DNA of 64,000 bases from Fontibacillus panacisegetis (GTDB taxonomy: Bacteria; Bacillota; Bacilli; Paenibacillales; Paenibacillaceae): positions 1-64,000 of the forward strand of contig NZ_FNBG01000029.1 in NCBI RefSeq assembly GCF_900102215.1, read 5' to 3'. A program made the translations under genes and the position numbers. The notes under the pieces are model-generated. The model worked only from the letters and a program-made list of their open reading frames with translations, was not told the origin of the DNA and made no database searches. Shown here one piece after another: positions 27,332 to 36,594 of this stretch (its first letter is position 1; every line of letters begins with the position of its first letter).

Positions 27332-27443
27332 GGCCAAGCACCTTCTTTCGTGAGCGTAGTGATTTCTTAACATAATGTATGACGAGCCCCCTGCAACAAG
27401 AACTGCCTTTTAATTCAGCTTGGCTTGTTAAGTCAACTAATGA

Positions 27444-28565
27444 TCACGAGGTTACAAAGCACTGCTCCATAATATCGTTAACGATGACCTCCGCAGCTTC
27501 GGGCTTGCGGAGGTCATTTATTTTGTGCTGGATTTCCTGAAATCTCGTTTCGTCGTGGAGCATAGAGTTGATTTGCACCATCAGTGAATCTACGTTATGA
27601 GCGATCGCGGCGATGCCCTTTCGTTGCAAATAGAGAGCGTTGTTCAACTCTTGACCGGGGACAGGGCGATACAGAATAAGCGGAAGGCGGCATTCGATCG
27701 CTTCTGATAACGTTATTCCACCTGGTTTGGTAATCATACAGTCACTCATGGTCATTACATCAGCTACATTATTTATATATCCGTAAATATGAACATCAGG
27801 ACGATTGCCAAAGCGATCATTTAGTTGACGGTACAATTCCTTGTTACGCCCGCATACTACAATGAGTTGATATTGACTGCTTGAAGTTAGCGCTTCACAA
27901 ATGTCATGGTTTCCCTGCATAACTCCGTACGCACCGGCCATCAATAAAATTGTTTTTTTATTTTTGTGCAATAGATTATTAAGGTGGCTGCTCTCCTGCT
28001 GGATACGGTTAAAATCAGGCTGGATCGGTATTCCGCTTGCCATGATACGCTCCTCAGGTATACCGAGATCTTTCATTTCTTGCTTGAGATCGTCAGTTGC
28101 CACATAATAACGATGAATTTCCGGATGCAGCCATCTTCCATGAAGATCAAAATCAGTAATAATGTTGATTAGAGGAATCGACATCCCTGTCTTTTTCAGA
28201 AGCCTCGGCAAAGTTAATTGTGGAAAAGTATGAATGACCAAATCTGGATCAAATGAAGTAACTGCCTGAAGCAGTGTGCTGGTTCCGAATGAATTGATTA
28301 AACGGAGCAGGGCGGTTTCTGATTGCATTTTTCTGGTGGCGTTATATATCCATCCATAGATAGATGGGAGTGTCTTGAAGCTGTTGAGATACACAAATTT
28401 AGTGAATTCATTGATCAGTGGGTGGGCTTGTGCCATCAAATCAAGGAGGACAATGTCAGTTACGCCCTTCCTGCGGAAAACGGTCTCGATCGCTTTGGAG
28501 GCTTGATAATGACCATTCCCGTAGCTAGCGTATAAAATCATTACTTTGAGCGTTTTCGAATTCAA
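27444..28565 (-). CDS. MGDG synthase/UgtP-type diacylglycerol glycosyltransferase
   Basis: 373 residues, GT28/GT-B fold. The opening LYASYGNGHYQASKAI is the hallmark of MGDG synthases and UgtP. The C-terminal donor site MITKPGGITLSEAIECRLPLI matches the UDP-sugar loop. It probably transfers glucose or galactose to diacylglycerol at the inner membrane face, making glycolipid and lipoteichoic acid anchor. A TTG start sits behind a perfect AGGAGG. Confidence 0.88.
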   Translation of the reverse strand: MNSKTLKVMILYASYGNGHYQASKAIETVFRRKGVTDIVLLDLMAQAHPLINEFTKFVYLNSFKTLPSIYGWIYNATRKMQSETALLRLINSFGTSTLLQAVTSFDPDLVIHTFPQLTLPRLLKKTGMSIPLINIITDFDLHGRWLHPEIHRYYVATDDLKQEMKDLGIPEERIMASGIPIQPDFNRIQQESSHLNNLLHKNKKTILLMAGAYGVMQGNHDICEALTSSSQYQLIVVCGRNKELYRQLNDRFGNRPDVHIYGYINNVADVMTMSDCMITKPGGITLSEAIECRLPLILYRPVPGQELNNALYLQRKGIAAIAHNVDSLMVQINSMLHDETRFQEIQHKINDLRKPEAAEVIVNDIMEQCFVTS

Positions 28566-28981
28566 GTGAGATTCCTCCTGTATAGGGTAGTCTTAATATA
28601 CATTCCCTCTATTTCGAGAATACTGTACTTTTATCAGCTCTTGATAAACTTCACGTCAAACTGCATACTAAAGAGAAAATAGTTCCATAGTATATTTTAA
28701 CCAGCTAATAAGCAACTATAAAAATAATTTCTAAATTAATAAATTTTAATTAGGTGTTTGGAAGAAAGCTGTAACTGTTGGCTGAATATGATACAATATG
28801 GAGGGTAGAGGTCTTTTTCCAACAAATTGCATTCACTGCAAAGACCGGCATACACTGCAAGGCGCTTTTCAACCGTGCTTGATCAATCGAGATTGAGCTT
28901 GCAACTTCATGAGCAGTCTACTTTGTCGCTTTTCTCGATTTTCGGAGCATTCATTTACAAGCGTTCTGGGAGGGAATTGGT

Positions 28982-29170
28982 ATGGCAACTAAAGGTCACA
29001 ATGAAGTAAAGGAAAGTTTGCGGGAAATGACCCGGATTTATAAACCTAAGGACCCTAAGAAATTCGTTAAGGATTATGTTCGCAAATACCGGATTACGGG
29101 CGGGTATGAAGAAGAATTGACCCATCTTGTTGAGCTTGAATTAGGTAAACTGGATTCCTCTGTCTCCTGA
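28982..29170 (+). CDS. Small conserved-looking hypothetical protein, 62 aa
   Basis: A highly charged, probably helical cytoplasmic protein (about 35% Lys/Arg/Glu/Asp) with GGAGGGA before the ATG. A likely -10 TACAAT at 28792-28797 would give an unusually long leader of about 180 nt containing a TCAATCGAGATTGA palindrome near 28883. The family is not recognised. Between 28566 and 28981 no other gene is seen. Confidence 0.65.
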   Translation: MATKGHNEVKESLREMTRIYKPKDPKKFVKDYVRKYRITGGYEEELTHLVELELGKLDSSVS

Positions 29171-29231
29171 TACATACTCGGGACAGGCATCATAGTAATC
29201 CGGCTGACAACAATTTGTGTTTAGTGATAAT

Positions 29232-29266
29232 CGTCCTGGCGGATTGATCGCTGGGGCGTTTTTTTT
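29232..29266 (+). terminator. Intrinsic terminator
   Basis: CGTCCTGGCG-GATTGAT-CGCTGGGGCG gives a 10-bp stem including G-U pairs, followed by eight T. Confidence 0.85.
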
Positions 29267-29343
29267 GTTAGGTTCAGACATATATTATATAGAAATTATT
29301 TTGTATTGTAGATCTTGCAGTAGCCGCGAAAGGAGAGGCGGAC

Positions 29344-30093
29344 ATGAAAATTAATTTAAAGTCCAAAGAAGAAATAGCTAGAATTGGAGAGGCAGGGGGA
29401 ATTCTTGCCGAGTGTCATAAAGAAATTGCCAAAATGATCGCTCCAGGGATCACAACACTTGAAATTGATGAATTTGTAGAATCATTTTTGGCGGACAGGA
29501 AAGCTACACCTGAACAAAAGGGATATCGTGGATTCCCATTTGCAACATGCGCTTCAATTAATGATGTGGTGTGCCATGGATTTCCGAGCCAGCAGCAATT
29601 ACAGCCAGGAGATATTGTAACGATAGATCTCGTAGTTAATAAAAGCGGATGGTTAGCGGATTCTGCATGGTCATATCGGGTGGGAGAAGTCAGTGCGGAG
29701 GCTGACAAATTGCTTAAAATGACGGAAAAAGCACTTTATGCAGGGATTGCTCAAGCTTTACCGGGTAAAAGAATCGGGGACATAGGCTACGCTGTGCAAC
29801 GTGTCGCTCAAGAAGCGGGAATAGGCATTGTCAGACCTTTGATCGGTCATGGGATCGGTAAAACCATGCACGAAGCACCAGACGTTCCTAACTTCGGACG
29901 GCCTCATAGCGGAGTGAAGCTTCAGTCTGGAATGGTCATAACGATTGAACCGATCTTTACCCTTGGTGAGACAGGGGCGATTATATGGGAAAATGATGGA
30001 TGGACGATACGCTCCGCAGATCGAAGCTTGGGAGCTCATTATGAACACACATTAGCCATCACAGATGAGAGGCCAGTTATTTTGACTGCCTGA
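29344..30093 (+). CDS. map: Methionine aminopeptidase, type I
   Basis: 249 residues. The metal ligands of the pita-bread fold are in place: Asp in TIDLVVNK and Asp in LADSAWSY (spacing as in the family), His in IGHGIGKTMHEAP, Glu in ITIEPIF, and Glu in HYEHTLAI. It removes N-terminal Met from nascent proteins. ATG start behind AGGAGAGG. This is an extra copy outside the usual adk-map-infA ribosomal cluster. Whether another map exists cannot be seen here. Confidence 0.93.
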   Translation: MKINLKSKEEIARIGEAGGILAECHKEIAKMIAPGITTLEIDEFVESFLADRKATPEQKGYRGFPFATCASINDVVCHGFPSQQQLQPGDIVTIDLVVNKSGWLADSAWSYRVGEVSAEADKLLKMTEKALYAGIAQALPGKRIGDIGYAVQRVAQEAGIGIVRPLIGHGIGKTMHEAPDVPNFGRPHSGVKLQSGMVITIEPIFTLGETGAIIWENDGWTIRSADRSLGAHYEHTLAITDERPVILTA

Positions 30094-30133
30094 CTCTAGA
30101 TAGAATTGGAAAAGTAATAGTTTGTGAAGGAGT

Positions 30134-30165
30134 AGGAACCTCTTATAAAGGAGGTTCTTTTTTTT
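30134..30165 (+). terminator. Terminator of map
   Basis: AGGAACCTC-TTATAAAG-GAGGTTCTTTTTTTT. Confidence 0.9.
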
Positions 30166-30186
30166 GCGTGATTAGATTCCAAATTC

Positions 30187-30362
30187 CTGCAATGGTGCAT
30201 CTTTTTTTTCGATATGTTAGTCAGTATCGTACAATTCCTGCGAAAATGCAGTTTTTCAGCATACTTTTTGGTTTACTGGACTAAAATGATGAAATTACCT
30301 GCACTTTTACAGTTTTTTTGCATAGACGAGAGACATAGCTTTATAAAGCTGCACTTTTACAG
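30187..30362. repeat. Intergenic CTGCA-palindrome array, copy 3
   Basis: Motifs start at 30187, 30238, 30299 and 30349 (intervals 51, 61, 50): CTGCAATGGTGCA, CTGCGAAAATGCAG, CTGCACTTTTACAG (twice). It has the same order of intervals as copy 2. The rest of the 30094-30859 gap holds the cta promoter and a cre-like site. Confidence 0.75.
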
Positions 30363-30634
30363 GTTTTAGCATTTGCATCGTGAGAAACTCGAAGACAGAA
30401 TCACGAAATTCATAAAATGAACAGACCCAAAAAGGCGATAATTAGCTTGATTGTTAAACTTTGTAATTCGGAATTTTACCTAAAAAAGTAAATTGAGACC
30501 ATGTACCAAGCTATTTTCATAAAAATATCAAACAAAGTTAAAAGAAATGTCAAAAATGAATTAAGGATGAATATACCGATAATTTGGAATTATTATGGAA
30601 ATATAAAAAGGTGTACGAGAGTATTAATAATAGC

Positions 30635-30648
30635 TGCAAACGCTAACA
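30635..30648. promoter_or_regulatory. cre-like CcpA site upstream of ctaC
   Basis: TGCAAACGCTAACA matches the cre consensus TGWAANCGNTWNCA except at the third base. It lies about 100 bp upstream of the predicted transcription start. Catabolite repression of the cta cluster is known in Bacillus subtilis. Confidence 0.45.
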
Positions 30649-30708
30649 AAGCCTTTAACGACGCGGGTTTTCGGATTTTTGAACAATTTGTGAACTTGGT
30701 TGTGATCA

Positions 30709-30737
30709 TTGACAAAATGGGGGTTCAATCATATATT
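30709..30737 (+). promoter_or_regulatory. Sigma-A promoter of ctaCDEF
   Basis: TTGACA (30709-30714), a 17-bp spacer and TATATT (30732-30737). TTTGTGAAC (30687-30695), similar to the ResD consensus TTTGTGAAT, lies 13 bp before the -35 box. Confidence 0.8.
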
Positions 30738-30859
30738 TAATAGGTGATTGTGTTAATTGACAGGGTGAAGTTTCCGTGATAAAGCAGGTAGGTTTTTGGC
30801 AGGGTGTGTAGAAATGCCTGTACATAATCGGGAAGAAAACGTAAAAGTGGGGTAGATGA

Positions 30860-31918
30860 ATGATGAAACCGTGGAAGGCTGTAAAGCGGCTCTTACCTTT
30901 GTTCGTCGGGCTTTCGCTCTTGCTGTCCGCTTGCGGTCGTGAGGATTTATCGGTGCTCAGACCACAAGGACCGGTAGCAGAAGGACAATTGGGCTTGATT
31001 AAACTGGCAATAACGATCATGGTTGCCGTAATGCTGATTGTGTTTGGGATCGCGGCTTATGTGTGGGTCAAATTCCGCCGTAAACCCGGACAAAATGAAA
31101 TTCCGAAGCAAGTCGAAGGTAACTTTAAGCTGGAAGTCATCTGGACGGCTATCCCGCTTGTACTCGTCATTATTTTAGGCGTATTCACAGTTCAGAAAGT
31201 ATTTGCTTTCGGAGAAAACTATTCCTCTGATAAAAATGCGGTAAAGGTGAAAGTTACTTCGCATTTGTTCTGGTGGGAATTCAGCTACCCGGATTATGGA
31301 GTAACGACTGCTCAGGATTTAATTATTCCTACAGGAAAGAAAATCGCTCTTGAGCTTAAGACTGCCGATGTGCTTCACTCCTTCTGGGTTCCTTCCTTGG
31401 CGGGGAAAACCGACACGAATACCGATGGGACAATAAACAACGCCTGGTTTGAAGCGTCCAAAGAAGGTGTTTATCTGGGTAAATGTGCTGAGTTGTGTGG
31501 ACCATCCCATGCATTTATGGAATTTAAAGTGAAAGCAGTTAATCAGGAATCGTTTGACAATTGGGTTGCAGCGATGAAGGCTCCGGCAGTCCTTCCAGAA
31601 GAACCGGCTGTAGCTGAAGTGTTCAAGACACAATGTCTGTCCTGTCATGCTGTTGGTGATCAAGGACTTCCGGTTGGACCGAACCTTACAGGGATCGGAA
31701 GCAGAGAGGCTATCGCAGGTATCCTCCTTAATGCTGAGGGTGAAGGCAGACCGGAAGACGGCAAGCCAATTAGAGATAATCTCGTTGACTGGCTCAAAGA
31801 TCCTCAAGGAGTTAAGCCAGGCAACAAAATGCCTGCTCCAAAAGAAGATCTTGGTCTAACAGATACGGAAATCGAAGCGATTGCAGATTACCTGGCTGAT
31901 TACAAACTAACTTATTGA
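30860..31918 (+). CDS. ctaC: Cytochrome c oxidase subunit II (caa3 type, fused cytochrome c)
   Basis: 352 residues: lipoprotein signal (LLSAC, Cys about 25), two membrane helices, cupredoxin domain with the CuA site (HSFWVPSLAGKTD and KCAELCGPSHAFM with C-x3-C), then a C-terminal cytochrome c domain with haem motif CLSCH and a distal Met (NKMPAP). This fusion is the caa3 architecture of Bacillus. First gene of the ctaCDEF operon. Two ATGs adjoin, and 30860 is taken. Confidence 0.96.
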   Translation: MMKPWKAVKRLLPLFVGLSLLLSACGREDLSVLRPQGPVAEGQLGLIKLAITIMVAVMLIVFGIAAYVWVKFRRKPGQNEIPKQVEGNFKLEVIWTAIPLVLVIILGVFTVQKVFAFGENYSSDKNAVKVKVTSHLFWWEFSYPDYGVTTAQDLIIPTGKKIALELKTADVLHSFWVPSLAGKTDTNTDGTINNAWFEASKEGVYLGKCAELCGPSHAFMEFKVKAVNQESFDNWVAAMKAPAVLPEEPAVAEVFKTQCLSCHAVGDQGLPVGPNLTGIGSREAIAGILLNAEGEGRPEDGKPIRDNLVDWLKDPQGVKPGNKMPAPKEDLGLTDTEIEAIADYLADYKLTY

Positions 31919-31978
31919 TCTTTGGTGCCTCTGACGGCATTTGCATTAATGTATAGGAATTTAAAGGGGGTACAAACC

Positions 31979-33868
31979 TTGGCTCACGCTCACAGTGTCA
32001 AGCGGCACAAGGGTTTGATGGACTGGCTTACTACAGTTGATCACAAAAAAATCGCAATCCTGTATTTATTGGCGGGAGGTTTGTTCTTCGGAATAGGCGG
32101 TATTGAAGCGCTTCTTATCCGCGTACAGCTAGCTAAGCCGATGAACGACTTCGTAACAGCGCAGCAATTTAACGAATTGATTACGATGCATGGTACAACA
32201 ATGATTTTTCTTGGTGTAATGCCTGTCATTTTCGCGCTAATGAATGCGGTTATTCCGCTGCAAATAGGAGCGCGTGACGTTGCATTTCCCTTCTTGAACG
32301 CGCTTGGGTTCTGGACCTTCCTGTTCGGTGGTTTGTTGCTGAACCTTAGCTGGATTATGGGGGGAGCTCCTGATGCGGGCTGGACATCTTACACTCCCTT
32401 GTCATCGACAACCTACAGCTTGACTCATGGCGTTGACTTTTACACGATTGGTCTGCAGATTGCTGGTCTCGGTACTCTGATCGGGGGGATCAACTTCCTC
32501 GCAACGATCATTACGATGCGTGCACCTGGAATGTCCTACATGCGGATGCCGATGTTTACATGGACGACTTTTGTTACTTCGGCGATGATTTTGTTTGCAT
32601 TCCCTGCGATTACCGTTGGGCTTGTATTGCTTACTTTTGACCGGATACTTGGCGCTAACTTCTTTAACGTAGAGGCTGGCGGTAACCCTGTACTCTGGCA
32701 GCACATTTTCTGGATTTTTGGACATCCTGAAGTATACATTTTGATTTTGCCTGCGTTCGGGGTTATTTCAGAAGTAGTAAGTACATTTTCACGTAAACGT
32801 CTGTTCGGATACAGCTCCATGGTATTTGCGACGATCCTTATCGCATTCCTTGGCTTCATGGTTTGGGCGCATCACATGTTCACAACAGGAATGGGTCCAG
32901 TAGCTAATGCGCTGTTCTCCATTGCAACGATGTTGATTGCGGTTCCGACCGGTATTAAAATTTTCAACTGGCTGTTTACCATGTGGGGCGGTCAAATTAC
33001 ATTCAATACTGCGAATTTATTCGCTTCGGGTTTTATTCCGACCTTCGTAATGGGCGGGGTTACCGGAGTAATGCTGGCTTCTGCTCCTGCTGACTACCAA
33101 TATCATGATACTTATTTTGTCGTAGCTCACTTCCACTATGTTATTGTGGGTGGTCTCGTACTTGGACTTTTCGCTGGCTTGCATTACTGGTGGCCAAAAA
33201 TGTTCGGACGTATGCTGAATGAAAAGCTTGGTAAATGGGAATTCTGGACGTTTATTATCGGCTTCCATCTAACCTTCTTTGTACAGCATTTCCTTGGTCT
33301 GATCGGTATGCAGCGCCGTGTATTTACTTATTTACCGAATCAAGGTTTTGACTTAATGAACTTGGTTAGTACAGTCGGTGCGTTCTTGATGGGTGTAGGT
33401 GTTATTATTTTCCTTGTTAACATCGCTATTTCATTCAAGAAGCCAGTTGGGCTTCCGGATGATCCTTGGGGAGACGGACGTACTCTGGAATGGAGCATCC
33501 CATCGCCGCCACCGGAATATAACTTCAAACAAACTCCGCTTGTACGTGGAATTGATGCTTTATGGAAAGAGAAGGTAGCAGGACATACTGAAATGACTCC
33601 AGCGGAACCTGTTGGTCCGATTCATATGCCTTCACCAACGATCCTTCCGTTCTTGATGTCTGTAGGTCTGTTCATTGCCGGTCTTGGATTCATGTTTACG
33701 AGTGATGATTTCGGAAACAGCTTCTTGAACTTCATTTTCAGTAATTACATCGTTACAGGTATTGGTCTTGCGATTACTTTAGGCTCGATGCTGCTTCGTT
33801 CGCTCTTTGACGATCATGGCTGGCATATCGAACCGGAAGAACTGAACAATAAGGGGGTAAAAGCATGA
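31979..33868 (+). CDS. ctaD: Cytochrome c oxidase subunit I
   Basis: About 629 residues, with 12 core membrane helices plus a C-terminal extension typical of caa3 enzymes. Visible haem-copper motifs are FGHPEVYILILPAFG (CuB His and the cross-linked Tyr region), HHMFTTGMGP and HFHYVIVGG (haem ligands). WTTVDHKKIAILYL marks the N-terminus. Start TTG at 31979 lies 7 bp after AAAGGGGGT; the frame is open 57 bp further upstream without an RBS. It pumps protons while reducing O2 to water. Confidence 0.96.
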   Translation: MAHAHSVKRHKGLMDWLTTVDHKKIAILYLLAGGLFFGIGGIEALLIRVQLAKPMNDFVTAQQFNELITMHGTTMIFLGVMPVIFALMNAVIPLQIGARDVAFPFLNALGFWTFLFGGLLLNLSWIMGGAPDAGWTSYTPLSSTTYSLTHGVDFYTIGLQIAGLGTLIGGINFLATIITMRAPGMSYMRMPMFTWTTFVTSAMILFAFPAITVGLVLLTFDRILGANFFNVEAGGNPVLWQHIFWIFGHPEVYILILPAFGVISEVVSTFSRKRLFGYSSMVFATILIAFLGFMVWAHHMFTTGMGPVANALFSIATMLIAVPTGIKIFNWLFTMWGGQITFNTANLFASGFIPTFVMGGVTGVMLASAPADYQYHDTYFVVAHFHYVIVGGLVLGLFAGLHYWWPKMFGRMLNEKLGKWEFWTFIIGFHLTFFVQHFLGLIGMQRRVFTYLPNQGFDLMNLVSTVGAFLMGVGVIIFLVNIAISFKKPVGLPDDPWGDGRTLEWSIPSPPPEYNFKQTPLVRGIDALWKEKVAGHTEMTPAEPVGPIHMPSPTILPFLMSVGLFIAGLGFMFTSDDFGNSFLNFIFSNYIVTGIGLAITLGSMLLRSLFDDHGWHIEPEELNNKGVKA

Positions 33869-34494
33869 CGAATCCTCATGTACAGCACGCTTCAGGCGAT
33901 CTTCCTCATGAACCGGAAAAAGCGACGCTTGAAGGACGCAATAAGGTGCTAGCCTTCTGGCTTTTCCTCGGCGGTGAAGCGGTATTGTTCGGTACGTTGT
34001 TTGCAACCTTCCTGACACTGCGTAATCAGATTGCTGACGGCCCATCTGCGAGTGAGTTGTTCAGCCTGCCGATGACAGCTGCAGCTACCTTTATTTTGTT
34101 AGTCAGTAGTTTGACGAGTGTATTTGCGATTCAAGCAATGCATCGCGGTAACAAAAAAAATCTGCAAGGTTGGCTTGCTGTAACTGTACTGCTTGGTCTT
34201 GCGTTCCTCATTCTAGAAATTTACGAGTTTTACGAGTATATCGTTCATGAAGATTATGGAATGACAACTAGCGCTTTCAGCTCTGCGTTCTACACGTTGG
34301 TAGGCTTCCACGGAGCGCACGTATTGTTCGGTATTCTGTGGATATCCATTCTCATAGGTCAATTGTCGAAAAAGGGATTGACTGTGGTTACGGCTCCAAA
34401 AGTATATGTATCTGCTATGTATTGGCACTTTATCGATGTAGTGTGGGTGTTCATTTTCACTGTTGTATACCTGCTCGGAAAGGTGGTTGGTTAG
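33865..34494 (+). CDS. ctaE: Cytochrome c oxidase subunit III
   Basis: 209 residues with five membrane helices. LAFWLFLGGEAVLFGTLFAT and GFHGAHVLFGILWI are characteristic. The start overlaps the ctaD stop by 4 bp (ATGA), and the next gene follows after 3 bp. Confidence 0.95.
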   Translation: MTNPHVQHASGDLPHEPEKATLEGRNKVLAFWLFLGGEAVLFGTLFATFLTLRNQIADGPSASELFSLPMTAAATFILLVSSLTSVFAIQAMHRGNKKNLQGWLAVTVLLGLAFLILEIYEFYEYIVHEDYGMTTSAFSSAFYTLVGFHGAHVLFGILWISILIGQLSKKGLTVVTAPKVYVSAMYWHFIDVVWVFIFTVVYLLGKVVG

Positions 34495-34497
34495 AGG

Positions 34498-34818
34498 ATG
34501 ACAAATCACGATTCCAATGGGGGCGCTGCTGTTAAACATCGTCACCGTCATGAAGGACCACAGAAGCACGTAGTAGCTTTTATATTTTCGATTGCCTTGA
34601 CCTTGATCGCTTTTGCCGCTGTAGCAGCGGGTGGTGTGAATACCGCATTTACAGTTCTGATCCTGCTCGTAATGGCAGTGCTTCAAGTGCTGGTGCAGTT
34701 AGGCTACTGGATGCATCTGAAAGACAAAGGCCACATGATCCCGATCATATTTATGGCTGGTGGATTTTTTGTAGCGGCTACTGCTGTAGTTGCGGCGTTA
34801 TATTGGATGTGGTGGTAA
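34498..34818 (+). CDS. ctaF: Cytochrome c oxidase subunit IV
   Basis: 106 residues with a His-rich hydrophilic start and three membrane helices. QVLVQLGYWMHLKDK is the subunit IV (CyoD/CtaF) signature. Last gene before the terminator-like hairpin. Confidence 0.93.
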   Translation: MTNHDSNGGAAVKHRHRHEGPQKHVVAFIFSIALTLIAFAAVAAGGVNTAFTVLILLVMAVLQVLVQLGYWMHLKDKGHMIPIIFMAGGFFVAATAVVAALYWMWW

Positions 34819-34823
34819 AGTTG

Positions 34824-34856
34824 AAAGAGGTGGGCTTACATCAAGCCCCCTCTTTT
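34824..34856 (+). terminator. Terminator after ctaF
   Basis: AAAGAGGtGGGCTT-ACATC-AAGCCCcCTCTTTT lies between ctaF and ctaG. Some read-through to ctaG is likely. Confidence 0.75.
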
Positions 34857-34917
34857 GCATTATTTGAGATGTAGTTCAAAAAGTCGGCTATGAAAGCTGG
34901 TGGAAGGAAGGTAAAGC

Positions 34918-35808
34918 GTGCTTGGGCTAGAATATTTTAAATTTGCGCAAGTGTGGAGTCCTGTCGCTCTAGCGGTGACGCTGCTCTTAATCGCGGGATA
35001 TTTCATATTGATCGGCCCCATCGGGGACAAGTATGGCCAAGGAGAGACGGTACCGACAGGACGAAGATGCCTTTTTGTTGCGGGTTTGTTATTTCTTTAT
35101 TTGGCACAGGCTGGGCCGATAGAATTGCTAGGTCATATGATGTTCAGTTTTCATATGGTCAGTATGGCATTATCTTATTTGGTAGCTCCTCCGCTTCTGA
35201 TGCTTGGAGTACCGTTATGGATATGGAGAGGACTTGTTTCTTGGCTGAAACGCAGTCCGCTTCGACATCTTAAATTTATGCTCCATCCAGTTGTAGCGGC
35301 TGTAATTTTTAATGGTCTTTTCTCGTTCTATCATATCCCGGCTATTCATGATTATGTCATGCTGCATTTTGGGGTTCACAGGCTGTACTATATTGTCTTG
35401 TTCATCACTTCAGCTATGATGTGGTGGTCCTTGGTAGATCCTTTGCCGAAGCAGGGAGAGGCCCAAGGTCTCAAAAAAATGGGGTTTATTTTTCTAAATA
35501 TGGTGCTGCTGACTCCGGCATGCGGGTTAATCATTTTTGCAGGTGAGCCATTATACGCGACATACAGTGATCCGATGATTTGGGCTAAAGCGATGGGATA
35601 TTGTATCCCCGGTGATTCATCCAATCTGCTGGAGCGGTTTGGCGGTCCGGAGTTTTTTGGTTATTTGGAGCCGAAAATTGATCAGCAGGTAGGCGGGATC
35701 TTGATGAAATTTTTCCAGGAGATTATATTTGCAACTATGCTTGCTTATGTGTTCCTTCAATGGTATAGACAGGAGAATCGGGAGGATGCTGAAGAGGAAT
35801 TGGCTTAG
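34918..35808 (+). CDS. ctaG: Cytochrome c oxidase assembly factor CtaG (caa3 type)
   Basis: 296 residues with about seven membrane helices, of the Bacillus CtaG_BACSU family needed for CuA/CuB insertion into the caa3 oxidase. GHMMFSFHMVSMALSYLVAPP (His/Met-rich) is the typical motif. GTG start behind GGAAGG. It follows ctaF in the usual order. Confidence 0.92.
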   Translation: MLGLEYFKFAQVWSPVALAVTLLLIAGYFILIGPIGDKYGQGETVPTGRRCLFVAGLLFLYLAQAGPIELLGHMMFSFHMVSMALSYLVAPPLLMLGVPLWIWRGLVSWLKRSPLRHLKFMLHPVVAAVIFNGLFSFYHIPAIHDYVMLHFGVHRLYYIVLFITSAMMWWSLVDPLPKQGEAQGLKKMGFIFLNMVLLTPACGLIIFAGEPLYATYSDPMIWAKAMGYCIPGDSSNLLERFGGPEFFGYLEPKIDQQVGGILMKFFQEIIFATMLAYVFLQWYRQENREDAEEELA

Positions 35809-35837
35809 ATTAACAAGAGAATGCAATCGATGGCTCC

Positions 35838-35917
35838 TGTGCGATTAATCACAATTGTGAATAAATGATGGATTATTGCAGAATTCCTTGAACTGTAGAG
35901 CTCAAAATCGTTATAGT
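35838..35917 (+). promoter_or_regulatory. Promoter of DUF420 gene with FNR-like box
   Basis: The -35 TTGAAC (35888-35893), 18-bp spacer and -10 TATAGT (35912-35917) form a reasonable promoter. Upstream, TGTGC-GATTAA-TCACA (35838-35853) differs from the FNR consensus at one base, and it adjoins the palindrome TCACAATTGTGA. The distance, about -78, is not a standard activator position. Confidence 0.45.
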
Positions 35918-35988
35918 CTATGTATGAGATTCTGTTGGTAGCTTCTGTACTGTAATACTGAGTTGTGAACAACTATAGGAGGATACGT

Positions 35989-36459
35989 ATGAATTTGGAT
36001 GTTTTTACAGTGTTTCCCACCATAAGCACATCATTTATTGTCATTAGTGCTGTGCTTGTAGCAATTGGATGGTGGCAGATCATCAAGGGTAAAAGAAATG
36101 CCCATAAAAAAACGATGATTGCGGCTGCCGTTGCTGCGCTCATTTTTTTCATCGTATACATGTCCAGAACAGTATTCATAGGGAATACTTCCTGGGGCGG
36201 TCCTGATGATTTGAAAGTATACTATCAGGTGTTTCTGATTTTTCATATTGTTCTTGCGACTGTAGCAGCTGTATTTGGAATCACGACGCTTGTCCTCGGT
36301 TTTAAAGAAAAGTATGCTAAGCATCGTAAGTGGGGGCGTGTTACCGCGGTCATTTGGTTCATTACAGCGATAACTGGTGTTGCTGTATATGTACTGCTGT
36401 ACCTATTGTATCCTGGCGGACATACAAAGCCGGTGTGGGAAGTAATTTTAGGGGCCTGA
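35989..36459 (+). CDS. DUF420 membrane protein (YozB/CtaM-like)
   Basis: 156 residues with five hydrophobic helices. Conserved His in NAHKKTMIAAA and in HIVLATVAAVFGI, plus KHRKWGRVTAVIWF, match DUF420. CtaM of Staphylococcus, in this family, is needed for haem-copper oxidase maturation, which suits the neighbouring cta genes. Start ATG behind AGGAGGA. Confidence 0.85.
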   Translation: MNLDVFTVFPTISTSFIVISAVLVAIGWWQIIKGKRNAHKKTMIAAAVAALIFFIVYMSRTVFIGNTSWGGPDDLKVYYQVFLIFHIVLATVAAVFGITTLVLGFKEKYAKHRKWGRVTAVIWFITAITGVAVYVLLYLLYPGGHTKPVWEVILGA

Positions 36460-36480
36460 CGAGAGTCGGGTTCTTTTTTT
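36455..36480 (+). terminator. Terminator overlapping the DUF420 stop codon
   Basis: CCTGAC-GAGA-GTCGGG followed by TTCTTTTTTT. The stop codon TGA lies in the stem. Confidence 0.75.
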
Positions 36481-36594
36481 ACTATGAAAATGATGTTGAA
36501 GACGCTTAAATTAATTTATATGATTAACTATATCTGGGATAAGGCGTTAAGACATGGGAGGGGCTTATTCAGGCTGGTGTGAGTAGTTCATTAA

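Noticed and set aside
28827-29009. 60-aa plus-strand frame overlapping the 62-aa gene
   Set aside because: It lacks an RBS and overlaps the better-supported gene in another frame; treated as leader RNA.
30501-30740. 79-aa plus-strand frame upstream of ctaC
   Set aside because: No ribosome binding site, Asn/Lys-biased AT-rich composition, and it contains the cre-like site and cta promoter.
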